Origin: Streptacidiphilus neutrinimicus
GTDB taxonomy: Bacteria > Actinomycetota > Actinomycetes > Streptomycetales > Streptomycetaceae
Length of the DNA: 57,581 nucleotides
NCBI RefSeq assembly: GCF_000787815.1
Contig: NZ_BBPO01000019.1
Span: forward strand, 1 to 57,581
Direction: 5' to 3'
The position numbers were made by a program, and so were the translations under genes. Within the stretch, counting starts at the first letter, position 1; each line of letters opens with the position of its first letter. This document shows positions 27,068-36,453 of the stretch, in pieces. Below the pieces are notes generated by a model. That model was given only the letters and a program-made list of their open reading frames with translations. It had not been told where the DNA came from and made no database searches.

Positions 27068-27643
27068 ATGGCGGGCTCCGGTCCCGAGCCGGTCGAGATC
27101 CTCGAATCCCGCGGCGCGGAGCGCAGATTCAGCACCTGGTGGCGCGCGCAGAGTACGCGGCGCCGACTCGTCCTGGCACTCGGTCCCGCTGCCCTGCTCG
27201 TACTGGCGTTCCTGACGGTCGACCTGACGCGCCCTCAACCCCCGGCTCCCGCCGCCACGGCATGGCCGGCCGAGCACGCCGCCGTCACCTACGACGGCAT
27301 GCCGGCGGGCGATCCGTCGGGCCGCACCGCCGACTTTTCGGTGTCCGTGCGCAACCAGGACGCAGCACCGCTGACGGTTGTTCAAATGACCGTCGACTAC
27401 CGGGGCTTGACACTGCACACCGACCCCCGCCTGCCGGTCGCGGTGCAACCGGGACAAACGGTGCGCATCCAGCTCATCGCCACCGCGGCAGACTGCACCC
27501 GCATCCCGATGGACGACGAACTACCTTTCATCGATGTTACGTTCCGTAACATCCGCGCAATCGGGCAGGAAAGCGAAATACTCGGTGACAGATACACCTC
27601 GGACCTGCACCGCGCGATGACCGCCGCCTGCCGTCGAGGGTGA
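27068..27643 (+). CDS. Membrane-anchored protein of unknown function
   Basis: I do not recognise the family. The 191-residue protein has a basic cytoplasmic N-terminus (about 1-32), one transmembrane helix (LVLALGPAALLVLAFLTVDL, about 33-52) and an exposed domain of about 130 residues. That domain is predicted to be beta-rich, with alternating hydrophobic residues in RTADFSVSVRNQDAAPLTVV and PVAVQPGQTVRIQLIATAAD. It ends with a Cys pair (ADCTR and TAACRRG) that could form a disulfide. A perfect TTGACA at 27034-27039 would place the transcript start near the ATG at 27068, so the mRNA may be leaderless; no ribosome site is visible. It lies between the thioesterase and liv genes. Confidence 0.65.
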   Translation: MAGSGPEPVEILESRGAERRFSTWWRAQSTRRRLVLALGPAALLVLAFLTVDLTRPQPPAPAATAWPAEHAAVTYDGMPAGDPSGRTADFSVSVRNQDAAPLTVVQMTVDYRGLTLHTDPRLPVAVQPGQTVRIQLIATAADCTRIPMDDELPFIDVTFRNIRAIGQESEILGDRYTSDLHRAMTAACRRG

Positions 27644-27646
27644 AGT

Positions 27647-27662
27647 CTCAAATCTTCCTCAG
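27647..27662 (+). repeat. 16-base element, copy 1, upstream of livK
   Basis: ctcaaatcttcctcag is identical at 34592-34607. This copy starts 163 bases before the livK GTG, the other 156 bases before the amino acid permease ATG. Both are in AT-richer intergenic DNA and the same orientation relative to the gene. Confidence 0.7.
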
Positions 27663-27809
27663 GTGATAACAGCTCCATCACATAGCCCTCCAATAGCTCC
27701 CAGGCGAGCGCAGCGGAGGCCTAAAGTCACGGCCAGTCACCGCGCCATGGGTAGACAGGTCGGGGCCTGCGCGCGGATCGACCCCCTCATGCCAGAGGAA
27801 GGAAACTCC

Positions 27810-29045
27810 GTGCGAAACCGTTCCCTGCTTGTGCTGACCGCCATCGCGGCCACCGGCACGCTCACCCTCACCGCCTGTGGCTCCCGTGCGTCGAACAGCG
27901 GCAGTGGCGGCTCCGGTTCCGGCTCCACCACCGTCACCATCGGCGTCGACGCGCCGCTCACCGGTTCGCTCTCGGCCCTCGGCATCGGGATCCAGAACTC
28001 CGTCGATCTCGCGGTCAAGACCGCGAACAAGACCAACGAGGTCCCCGGGGTCACCTTCAAGATGGAGGCCCTGGACGACAAGGCCGCCCCGCAGCAGGGC
28101 AGCCTGAACGCCACCCAGCTGGTCGGCGACAGCTCCGTCATCGGCGTCGTCGGCCCGCTGAACTCCGGTGTCGCGCTGACCATGCAGAAGACGTTCAACA
28201 ACGCCAACCTCGTCGAGGTCTCCCCGGCCAACACGAACCCGGCGCTGACCCAGGGCCCGAACTGGCAGACCGGCACCAAGGCCCGCCCGTTCGCCTCGTA
28301 CTTCCGCACCGCCACCACGGACGCGATCCAGGGCCCCTTCGCCGCTCAGTTCGCGTACAGCACGCTGGGCAAGAAGAAGGTCTTCCTGGTCGACAACAAG
28401 GACGCCTACGGCGTCGGCCTGGTCGGCACCTTCAAGGACGAGTTCACCAAGCTCGGCGGCACGGTGGCCGGCCAGGACCACGTCACCAGCGGCGCGAGCG
28501 ACTTCTCCTCCACGGTCAACGCCATCAAGTCCTCCGGCGCCGACTTCGTCTACTTCGGCGGCGAGTACCCGGACGCGGCCCCGCTGACCAAGCAGCTCAA
28601 GGCGGCCGGCGACAACATCTCGGTGATCGGCGGCGACGGCAACTACGACCCGACCTACGTCAAGCTGGCCGGCACCGCGGCCAACGGCGACTACGCCACC
28701 TCCGTGGGCGCGCCGGTCGAGTCCCTGCCCTCCGCGCAGACCTTCGTGACCAACTACAAGGCCGGCGGCTACTCCCAGGCCTACGGCGCGTACGGCGGCT
28801 ACTCCTACGACAGCGCCTGGGCGATCATCGAGGCCGTCAAGGCCGTCGTCAGCGCCAACAGCGGCAAGCTGCCCAGCAACCCGCGTCAGGCGGTGGAGAA
28901 GGCGATGAGCAACGTCAACTTCTCCGGTGTGACCGGCACGGTCTCCTTCGACCAGTACGGCGACGCCACCAACAAGCAGCTGACCGTCTACGGCGTCAAG
29001 AACGGCGTCTGGACCACCATCAAGACCGGCACCTTCTCCGGCTGA
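27810..29045 (+). CDS. livK: Branched-chain amino acid ABC transporter, substrate-binding lipoprotein
   Basis: The lipoprotein has 411 residues. A signal peptide with lipobox LTAC (Cys23) is followed by a Gly/Ser linker and a type I periplasmic-binding domain (Peripla_BP_6) starting TVTIGVDAPLTGSLSALGIG. It captures Leu/Ile/Val or related amino acids outside the membrane and hands them to LivHM. The GTG at 27810 after aggaagga is chosen; an ATG at 27789 would put seven acidic residues before the signal peptide. A strong hairpin separates it from livH, which would allow more binding protein than permease. Upstream are a 16-base element and a GTCAC direct repeat. Confidence 0.93.
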   Translation: MRNRSLLVLTAIAATGTLTLTACGSRASNSGSGGSGSGSTTVTIGVDAPLTGSLSALGIGIQNSVDLAVKTANKTNEVPGVTFKMEALDDKAAPQQGSLNATQLVGDSSVIGVVGPLNSGVALTMQKTFNNANLVEVSPANTNPALTQGPNWQTGTKARPFASYFRTATTDAIQGPFAAQFAYSTLGKKKVFLVDNKDAYGVGLVGTFKDEFTKLGGTVAGQDHVTSGASDFSSTVNAIKSSGADFVYFGGEYPDAAPLTKQLKAAGDNISVIGGDGNYDPTYVKLAGTAANGDYATSVGAPVESLPSAQTFVTNYKAGGYSQAYGAYGGYSYDSAWAIIEAVKAVVSANSGKLPSNPRQAVEKAMSNVNFSGVTGTVSFDQYGDATNKQLTVYGVKNGVWTTIKTGTFSG

Positions 29046-29094
29046 CGTCGCCCGTACCGGCACGCATCCGTCGAACCACCTTCTGAGACACCAA

Positions 29095-29129
29095 CCGCGC
29101 GGGGGCACCACACCTTTGCCCCCGCGCGG
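29095..29129 (+). terminator. Intra-operon hairpin between livK and livH
   Basis: ccgcgcgggggca pairs perfectly (13 bp) with tgcccccgcgcgg around a 9-base loop. It starts 49 bases after the livK stop and ends 56 bases before livH. With no separate livH promoter visible, it is best seen as a partial terminator or mRNA-stabilising stem. Confidence 0.8.
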
Positions 29130-29185
29130 TTCCACGTCCGGTCCGCGGACAGGGTCCGACACCGGCTCGAACACGGAGGACCGCG

Positions 29186-30115
29186 GTGCACGAACTGCCG
29201 CAAAACCTGGTCAACGGCCTGCTCCTGGGCGCGACCTACGGACTGATCGCCGTCGGCTACACGATCGTCTACGGCATCGTCCAGCTCATCAACTTCGCCC
29301 ACGGCGAGATCTTCATGACCGGTGCCTTCGGCGCCCTGTCGGTCTACCTCGGACTCGGATCCGGGACCTCGATGTGGATCGCCATCCCCCTGATGCTGAT
29401 CGGGGCCATCGTCACCTCGACCGTGATCGCCGTTCTCACCGAACGGCTCGCCTACCGGCCGCTGCGCAACGCGCCACGCCTCGCGCCGCTGATCACCGCG
29501 ATCGGCGTCTCGATCACCCTGCAGCAGCTCGTCTGGGGCTTCTACCCCAGCGCCAAGTCGCCCCGCGTCTTCCCGAGCCTGCCGGGCGGACCGTTCCACA
29601 TCGGCGGCGTGCTGATCCAGTCGGCGGACATCTTCGTCGTGGTCGCCGCCGTGATCTCCACCTTGTTCCTGGCCTACTTCGTCCGCAGCACGCGCACCGG
29701 CCGTGCCATGCAGGCCACCGCCCAGGACCCGGACACCGCCAAGCTGATGGGCATCAACACCGACCGGGTCATCGTCATCGCCTTCGCGCTCGGCGCGGGC
29801 TTCGCCGGGATCGCCGGCGTCGCCTGGGGTCTGCGCTACGGCGAGATCAAGTTCGACATGGGCTTCCTCACCGGCCTCTACGCCTTCACCGCGGCGGTGC
29901 TGGGCGGCATCGGCAACATCTACGGCGCGATGCTCGGCGGTCTGGTCCTCGGTCTCGTCCAGAACCTCACCGCGATCTACATCGCCGACATCCCCGGCAT
30001 GAGCCAGTTCAGCAGCCAGTCCTGGTCCAGCGTCTGGGCCTTCGTCATCCTCATCCTGGTGCTCATGGTCAGGCCGCAGGGCCTGCTCGGTGAGCGCGTC
30101 GCGGACAGGGCGTAA
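29186..30115 (+). CDS. livH: Branched-chain amino acid ABC transporter permease LivH
   Basis: The permease has 309 residues and about eight helices. It begins NLVNGLLLGATYGLIAVGYT and has the conserved VQLINFAHGEIFMTGAF. The coupling loop is STRTGRAMQATAQDPDTAKL, followed by MGINTDRVIVIAFALGAGFA. It forms the membrane channel with LivM. The GTG at 29186 is preceded by ggagga. The next gene starts five bases after its stop. Confidence 0.93.
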   Translation: MHELPQNLVNGLLLGATYGLIAVGYTIVYGIVQLINFAHGEIFMTGAFGALSVYLGLGSGTSMWIAIPLMLIGAIVTSTVIAVLTERLAYRPLRNAPRLAPLITAIGVSITLQQLVWGFYPSAKSPRVFPSLPGGPFHIGGVLIQSADIFVVVAAVISTLFLAYFVRSTRTGRAMQATAQDPDTAKLMGINTDRVIVIAFALGAGFAGIAGVAWGLRYGEIKFDMGFLTGLYAFTAAVLGGIGNIYGAMLGGLVLGLVQNLTAIYIADIPGMSQFSSQSWSSVWAFVILILVLMVRPQGLLGERVADRA

Positions 30116-30120
30116 CCACC

Positions 30121-31914
<1,794 letters not shown>

Positions 31915-31919
31915 ACGCG

Positions 31920-32765
31920 ATGACCGACACCACCACCGCCACCGTCGACAACGCACCCGCCCCGGGCACCCCGCTGCTCCAGGCCAGCAACGTCGTCATG
32001 CGCTTCGGCGGCCTCACCGCCGTCAACGACGTCTCACTGACCGTCAACTCCGGTGAGATCATCGGACTCATCGGGCCCAACGGCGCCGGCAAGACCACCT
32101 TCTTCAACTGCCTCACCGGCCTCTACGTCCCCACCGAGGGGACGGTCACCTACCAGGGCAAGACACTCCCGCCCAAGCCGCACAAGGTGACCCAGGCGGG
32201 CATGGCGCGCACCTTCCAGAACATCCGTCTCTTCCACAACATGACCGTCCTGGAGAACGTCCTGGTCGGCCGGCACACCCGGACCAAGGAAGGCCTCATC
32301 TCGGCCATCCTGCGCGGTCCCGGCTACCGCCGCGAGGAGGCCGAGTCCCGGGCCAAGGCGATGGAGTACCTCGACTTCGTCGGCCTGGCGAACAAGGCCG
32401 GGACCCTGGCCCGCAACCTCCCCTACGGCGAGCAGCGCAAGCTCGAGGTCGCCCGCGCCCTCGCCAGCGAGCCAGGCCTGCTGCTGCTCGACGAGCCCAC
32501 CGCCGGGATGAACCCGCAGGAGACCCGGGCCACCGAGGAGCTGGTCTTCGCCGTCCGCGACCGCGGCGTCGCCGTCCTGGTCATCGAGCACGACATGCGC
32601 TTCATCTTCAACCTGTGCGACCGCGTGGCCGTCCTGGTCCAGGGCCAGAAGCTCGTGGAGGGCGACGCCGCGACCGTCCAGGGCGACGAGCGCGTCGTCG
32701 CCGCCTACCTCGGCACGCCTTACGAGGGCAACGCCGACAGCACCACCCCGGAGGAGAACCAGTGA
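31920..32765 (+). CDS. livG: Branched-chain amino acid ABC transporter ATPase LivG
   Basis: The ATPase has 281 residues. Walker A is GPNGAGKTTFFN, the Q-loop lies in ARTFQNIRLFHNMTVLENVL, the signature is LPYGEQRKLEVARAL and Walker B is LLLLDEPTAGMNP. LPYGEQ instead of LSGGQ is the standard LivG variant. The C-terminus ends with the LivG-type AAYLGTP. It pairs with LivF to drive uptake. Its stop overlaps the livF GTG (gtga). Confidence 0.95.
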   Translation: MTDTTTATVDNAPAPGTPLLQASNVVMRFGGLTAVNDVSLTVNSGEIIGLIGPNGAGKTTFFNCLTGLYVPTEGTVTYQGKTLPPKPHKVTQAGMARTFQNIRLFHNMTVLENVLVGRHTRTKEGLISAILRGPGYRREEAESRAKAMEYLDFVGLANKAGTLARNLPYGEQRKLEVARALASEPGLLLLDEPTAGMNPQETRATEELVFAVRDRGVAVLVIEHDMRFIFNLCDRVAVLVQGQKLVEGDAATVQGDERVVAAYLGTPYEGNADSTTPEENQ

Positions 32766-33478
32766 CCGCGCTTCTCGAGGTCCAGGACCTCCGCGTCGCC
32801 TACGGCAAGATCGAGGCCGTCAAGGGGATCTCCTTCAGCATCGAGGAAGGACAGGTGGTCACGCTCATCGGCACCAACGGCGCCGGCAAGACCACCACGC
32901 TGCGGACCATATCCGGGCTGCACCAGCCCACGGCGGGCAGCATCCTCTTCAAGGGCGAGCGGATCGACGGCAAGCCCGCTCACGAGATCGTCCGGATGGG
33001 CCTCGCCCACTCCCCCGAGGGCCGCCGCATCTTCGCGCGGATGACCATCGAGGAGAACCTGCTGCTCGGCGCGTTCCTGCGCCGGGACACCCCGGGCATC
33101 CAGGCCGACGTCGAGAGGGCGTACGAGCTCTTCCCGATCCTGGGCGAGCGCCGCAAGCAGGCCGCCGGCACGCTGTCCGGCGGTGAGCAGCAGATGCTGG
33201 CCATGGGCCGGGCGCTGATGTCGCAGCCTAAGCTGCTGATGCTGGACGAGCCCAGCATGGGCCTGTCGCCGATCATGATGCAGAAGATCATGTCGACCAT
33301 CACGGAGCTGCGCGCGCAGGGCATGACCATCCTGCTGGTCGAGCAGAACGCCCAGGCCGCGCTGTCGCTGGCGGACCAGGGGCACGTGATGGAGGTCGGG
33401 CGGATCTCGCTCTCCGGCACCGGCGCGGACCTGCTGCACGACGAGTCCGTCCGCAAGGCCTACCTCGGCGAGGACTGA
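32762..33478 (+). CDS. livF: Branched-chain amino acid ABC transporter ATPase LivF
   Basis: The ATPase has 238 residues. Walker A is GTNGAGKTTTLR, the signature LSGGEQQMLAMGRAL and Walker B LLMLDEPSMGLSP, all typical of LivF. The GTG at 32762 overlaps the livG stop by four bases and has ggagg upstream, so translation is coupled. It closes the operon and is followed by a very strong bidirectional terminator. Confidence 0.95.
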   Translation: MTALLEVQDLRVAYGKIEAVKGISFSIEEGQVVTLIGTNGAGKTTTLRTISGLHQPTAGSILFKGERIDGKPAHEIVRMGLAHSPEGRRIFARMTIEENLLLGAFLRRDTPGIQADVERAYELFPILGERRKQAAGTLSGGEQQMLAMGRALMSQPKLLMLDEPSMGLSPIMMQKIMSTITELRAQGMTILLVEQNAQAALSLADQGHVMEVGRISLSGTGADLLHDESVRKAYLGED

Positions 33479-33480
33479 GG

Positions 33481-33533
33481 CACAGGAAGAGGGAGGGGTG
33501 CGGGGCCGTCGGCCCCGCACCCCTCTTCCTGTG
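33481..33533. terminator. Bidirectional terminator of the liv operon and the ANTAR regulator
   Basis: ggggtgcggggcc (33495-33507) pairs with ggccccgcacccc (33511-33523) around gtc. Outside a 4-base bulge, cacaggaaga pairs with tcttcctgtg. In total 23 base pairs form between two convergent stop codons. Confidence 0.92.
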
Positions 33534-33537
33534 TCCG

Positions 33538-34164
33538 CTACTTCTTGGCGTCCTGCGCGGCGCCTTCCTCGATGACGGCCTCGGCGACGGCCTTCATGGT
33601 CATCCGCCGGTCCATCGAGGTCTTCTGGATCCACCGGAACGCGGCCGGCTCGGTCAGCCCGAACTTGGTCTGCAGCACGCTCTTGGCCCGGTCGACCAGC
33701 TTGCGGGTCTCCAGCCGCAGGTTGAGGTCCTCGACCTCCAGCTCCAGCGCGCGCATCTCGCTGTAGCGGGAGACGGCCATCTCGATGGCGGGGACCAGGT
33801 CGCCCTTGTTGAAGGGCTTGACGATGTAGGCCATCGCCCCGGCGTCGCGGGCGCGCTCCACCAGCTCGCGCTGGGAGAAGGCGGTGAGCATCAGGGTCGG
33901 CGCGATGTGGGCCTGGTGGATCTGCTCGGCGGCCGAAAGGCCGTCCAGGACGGGCATCTTCACGTCCAGGATCACCAGGTCCGGCTTCAGCTCCTCGGCC
34001 AGGCGGACGGCCGTCTCACCGTCACCGGCCTCGCCGACGACGGTGTAGCCCTCCTCCTCAAGCATCTCCTTGAGGTCGAGGCGGATCAGTGCCTCGTCCT
34101 CGGCGATGACGACACGGGTGGTCGTCGGCGGGACGTGCGGGTCCTGCTCGTCGGCGGCGGTCAC
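33538..34164 (-). CDS. pdtaR: ANTAR-domain response regulator (PdtaR-like)
   Basis: The protein has 208 residues. A receiver domain (about 17-135) carries the acidic pocket VIAEDEALIRLDL, the phospho-acceptor Asp in LVILDVKMPVLDG and the Lys in AYIVKPFNKGDL. A coiled linker (RALELEVEDLNLRLETRK) leads to a C-terminal ANTAR domain (about 150-200). ANTAR proteins bind paired RNA hairpins and prevent termination. The partner kinase (PdtaS-like) is not in the window. The GTG at 34164 is preceded by aggagc. It lies next to pyk and the liv operon. Its targets in this organism are unknown. Confidence 0.92.
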   Translation of the reverse strand: MTAADEQDPHVPPTTTRVVIAEDEALIRLDLKEMLEEEGYTVVGEAGDGETAVRLAEELKPDLVILDVKMPVLDGLSAAEQIHQAHIAPTLMLTAFSQRELVERARDAGAMAYIVKPFNKGDLVPAIEMAVSRYSEMRALELEVEDLNLRLETRKLVDRAKSVLQTKFGLTEPAAFRWIQKTSMDRRMTMKAVAEAVIEEGAAQDAKK

Positions 34165-34255
34165 GATGCTCCTCGTAGCTCCGGGGCGTACGGCGCAAGC
34201 CTACCTAGCTGCATCACGCAGGGCGCACACGGTATGGTGCTCATGCACACGACCG

Positions 34256-34336
34256 GCCGGGTTGGTGGAACGGCATACACGGATGTCTCAAACACATCTG
34301 CCGAAAGGCTTGCGGGTTCGAATCCCGCACCCGGCA
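34256..34336 (+). tRNA. tRNA-Leu (anticodon CAA)
   Basis: The acceptor stem gccgggt pairs with acccggc. The anticodon stem gatgt/acatc encloses ctcaaac, giving anticodon CAA for the codon UUG. A long variable arm (tgccgaaaggc) marks the class II leucine type. The T arm is gcggg-ttcgaat-cccgc. The discriminator is A; the terminal CCA is not fully encoded (acct follows). A terminator follows directly. Confidence 0.96.
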
Positions 34337-34342
34337 CCTCAG

Positions 34343-34366
34343 GAGGGCCCGCTTCGGCGGGCCTTT
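34343..34366 (+). terminator. tRNA-Leu terminator
   Basis: gggcccgc and gcgggcct pair around ttcg, a stable UUCG tetraloop, followed by the T-rich ttct. It begins about seven bases after the tRNA. Confidence 0.85.
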
Positions 34367-34370
34367 CTCA

Positions 34371-34747
34371 TGTCGTCTCACGATGTGGACGGGAGCGGTC
34401 ATCTCGGCGTGACACGGCGCAAGGGACGCAGTGCCAGCCCGCCCCTTACGTCCTCCGACGCCCGACTCTGCATAGATCCAGCAGCCTCCCAGGCGGCCTC
34501 CAACGAATCTCAAGGCGTGGGCCCCGTATCCAACGGATTCTTAGGGCAACCCGCGTAGATCACTGAATATTCTGCGCCGTTACGAGCCAGGCTCAAATCT
34601 TCCTCAGCGACTTGAGCATTCTCTGAGCTGCGAATACACAGCATCCGAAGGCATCTATTCAGTAACGGCGTCTATGCATGGGATAAATGTCGCCCTTACG
34701 GTTGGGCAACTCTCAAGCAACTGCTCCCCACCCTCCGAGAGGCTTGC
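34371..34747. other. AT-richer intergenic region upstream of the permease gene
   Basis: No gene is supported in these 377 bases. The DNA from about 34545 is clearly less GC-rich than its surroundings. It holds the second copy of the 16-base element inside a longer imperfect inverted repeat (gctcaaatc and gacttgagc, 34591-34616). gataaatgtc near 34681 could include a -10 box. gagagg precedes the permease ATG. Confidence 0.5.
34592..34607 (+). repeat. 16-base element, copy 2, upstream of the amino acid permease
   Basis: ctcaaatcttcctcag is identical to 27647-27662. Here it lies within an imperfect inverted repeat, gctcaaatc to gacttgagc, which the first copy lacks. Confidence 0.7.
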
Positions 34748-36382
34748 ATGAGCACCAGTACCCAACTGCCCTCATCCCCCGCCAAGGGCAGGACCCTGCG
34801 CCGTGAGATCGGCCTGATCGGTCTGATGTGGGCATCCGTCGGTTCGATCATCGGATCCGGATGGCTCTACGGCGCCAAGAACGCCGTCATGATGGCCGGT
34901 CCGGCCGCTGTGATCTCCTGGTTGATCGGCGCCGTCGCCATCGTGCTGCTCGCCCTGGTGCACGCCGAGCTCGGTGGCATGTTCCCGGTCGCCGGTGGTA
35001 CCGCGCGCTACCCGCACTACACCTTCGGCGGCCTCGCCGGCATGTCCTTCGGCTGGTTCTCCTGGCTGCAGGCCGCCACCGTGGCGCCGATCGAGGTCGA
35101 GGCCATGATCGGCTACGCCGGTCACTGGTCCTGGGCCACCGGGTTCCAGAACGCCGACGGGACGCTGACGACCTCCGGCTTCGTCGTCGCCGTGATCCTC
35201 ATGGCCGTCTTCGTGGCGGTGAACTTCCTGGGCGTCAAGGTACTGGCGCACACCAACAGCGCGGCGACCTGGTGGAAGATCTTCATCCCGCTGGTGACGA
35301 TCTTCGTGGTGGCGCTGACGCACTTCCACGGCAGCAACTTCACCTCGCACGGCTTCATGCCGTTCGGCGGCAAGGGCATCCTGGCCGCGATCAGCACCTC
35401 CGGCATCATCTTCGCCCTGCTCGGCTTCGAGCAGGCGATCCAGCTCGCCGGTGAGAGCAAGAACCCGAAGAAGGACATCCCCCGCGCCGTCCTCGGCTCG
35501 GTGGCCATCGGCGCCGCGATCTACGTCCTGCTGCAGGTCGCCTACATCGGCGCGCTCCCCGGGGCCTCCTTCGCCAAGGGCTGGGCGAGCCTGGCCTACC
35601 AGGGCATCTCCGGCCCGTGGGCGGGTCTGGCCTCGCTGGTCGGCCTCGGCTGGCTGGCCTGGTTCCTCTACCTGGACGCGGTGGTCTCCCCGGCCGGTAC
35701 CGGCCTGATCTACACCACCTCCACCTCGCGCATCTCCTTCGGTCTGAGCCGCAACGGCTACGCGCCGAAGCTGTTCGAGAAGACCGAGCGCCAGGGCGTG
35801 CCGTGGTTCGGCCTGATCATCTCTTTCGTGGTCGGCGTCATCTGCTTCCTGCCCTTCCCGAGCTGGCAGGCGCTGGTCTCCTTCATCACCTCCGCCTCGG
35901 TGCTGATGTACGCGGGCGCCCCCCTCGCCTACGGCGCGCTGCGCAAGCAGCTGCCGGCGCGTGAGCGTCCCTACCGCCTGCCGTTCGGCCAGGTCATCTC
36001 GCCGCTGTCGTTCGTCATCGCTACCCTGATCATCTACTGGAGCGGCTGGAGCACCCTGTGGCGCCTCGGCCTCGCGATCCTGCTCGGCTACCTGCTGATG
36101 GGCGCGTACGCCTGGTACGCCACGGCCACGGGCAAGCCCTACGCGCCGAAGATGGACTGGAAGTCGGCGCAGTGGCTGCCGGTCTACCTGGTCGGCGTCG
36201 GCATCGTCTCCTGGCAGGGCCAGTTCGGCGGCACCGGCAACATCCCGCTCTGGGTGGACATCGCGATCGTCGCCGTCTTCGCGGTGGCCGTCTACTACTG
36301 GGCGATCGCCACGTCGCTCAAGGCCGCCGAGATCGAGCGCAACATCGAGGACGTCGAGGTCGTGGACGAGGGTGGGCACTGA
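34748..36382 (+). CDS. APC-superfamily amino acid permease
   Basis: The protein has 544 residues and 12-14 predicted helices. The N-terminal IGLIGLMWASVGSIIGSGWL contains the GSIIGSGW motif of TM1, which binds the substrate backbone in APC transporters. FALLGFEQAIQLAGESKNPK with KKDIPRAV is the conserved TM6-loop region. The C-terminal tail is acidic (EIERNIEDVEVVDEGGH). It probably imports an amino acid or related compound by proton symport; the substrate is not evident. It stands alone behind a long AT-richer leader and shares a 16-base upstream element with livK. A terminator follows at 36404-36439. Confidence 0.88.
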   Translation: MSTSTQLPSSPAKGRTLRREIGLIGLMWASVGSIIGSGWLYGAKNAVMMAGPAAVISWLIGAVAIVLLALVHAELGGMFPVAGGTARYPHYTFGGLAGMSFGWFSWLQAATVAPIEVEAMIGYAGHWSWATGFQNADGTLTTSGFVVAVILMAVFVAVNFLGVKVLAHTNSAATWWKIFIPLVTIFVVALTHFHGSNFTSHGFMPFGGKGILAAISTSGIIFALLGFEQAIQLAGESKNPKKDIPRAVLGSVAIGAAIYVLLQVAYIGALPGASFAKGWASLAYQGISGPWAGLASLVGLGWLAWFLYLDAVVSPAGTGLIYTTSTSRISFGLSRNGYAPKLFEKTERQGVPWFGLIISFVVGVICFLPFPSWQALVSFITSASVLMYAGAPLAYGALRKQLPARERPYRLPFGQVISPLSFVIATLIIYWSGWSTLWRLGLAILLGYLLMGAYAWYATATGKPYAPKMDWKSAQWLPVYLVGVGIVSWQGQFGGTGNIPLWVDIAIVAVFAVAVYYWAIATSLKAAEIERNIEDVEVVDEGGH

Positions 36383-36403
36383 CCTCCCTCGGATGACATG
36401 ACC

Positions 36404-36439
36404 GAGCCCGGTCGGAGCAACGCCGCTCCGGCCGGGCTC
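36404..36439. terminator. Bidirectional terminator between the permease and pyk
   Basis: gagcccggtcggagc and gctccggccgggctc form a 15-bp stem with one G-U pair and a 6-base loop, followed by ttct on the plus strand. It sits between two convergent stop codons. Confidence 0.9.
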
Positions 36440-36453
36440 TTCTCGTGCGCGCG

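Noticed and set aside
34256-34336. bldA, the developmental tRNA-Leu of Streptomyces
   Set aside because: bldA reads UUA with anticodon UAA; this tRNA has CAA and reads UUG.
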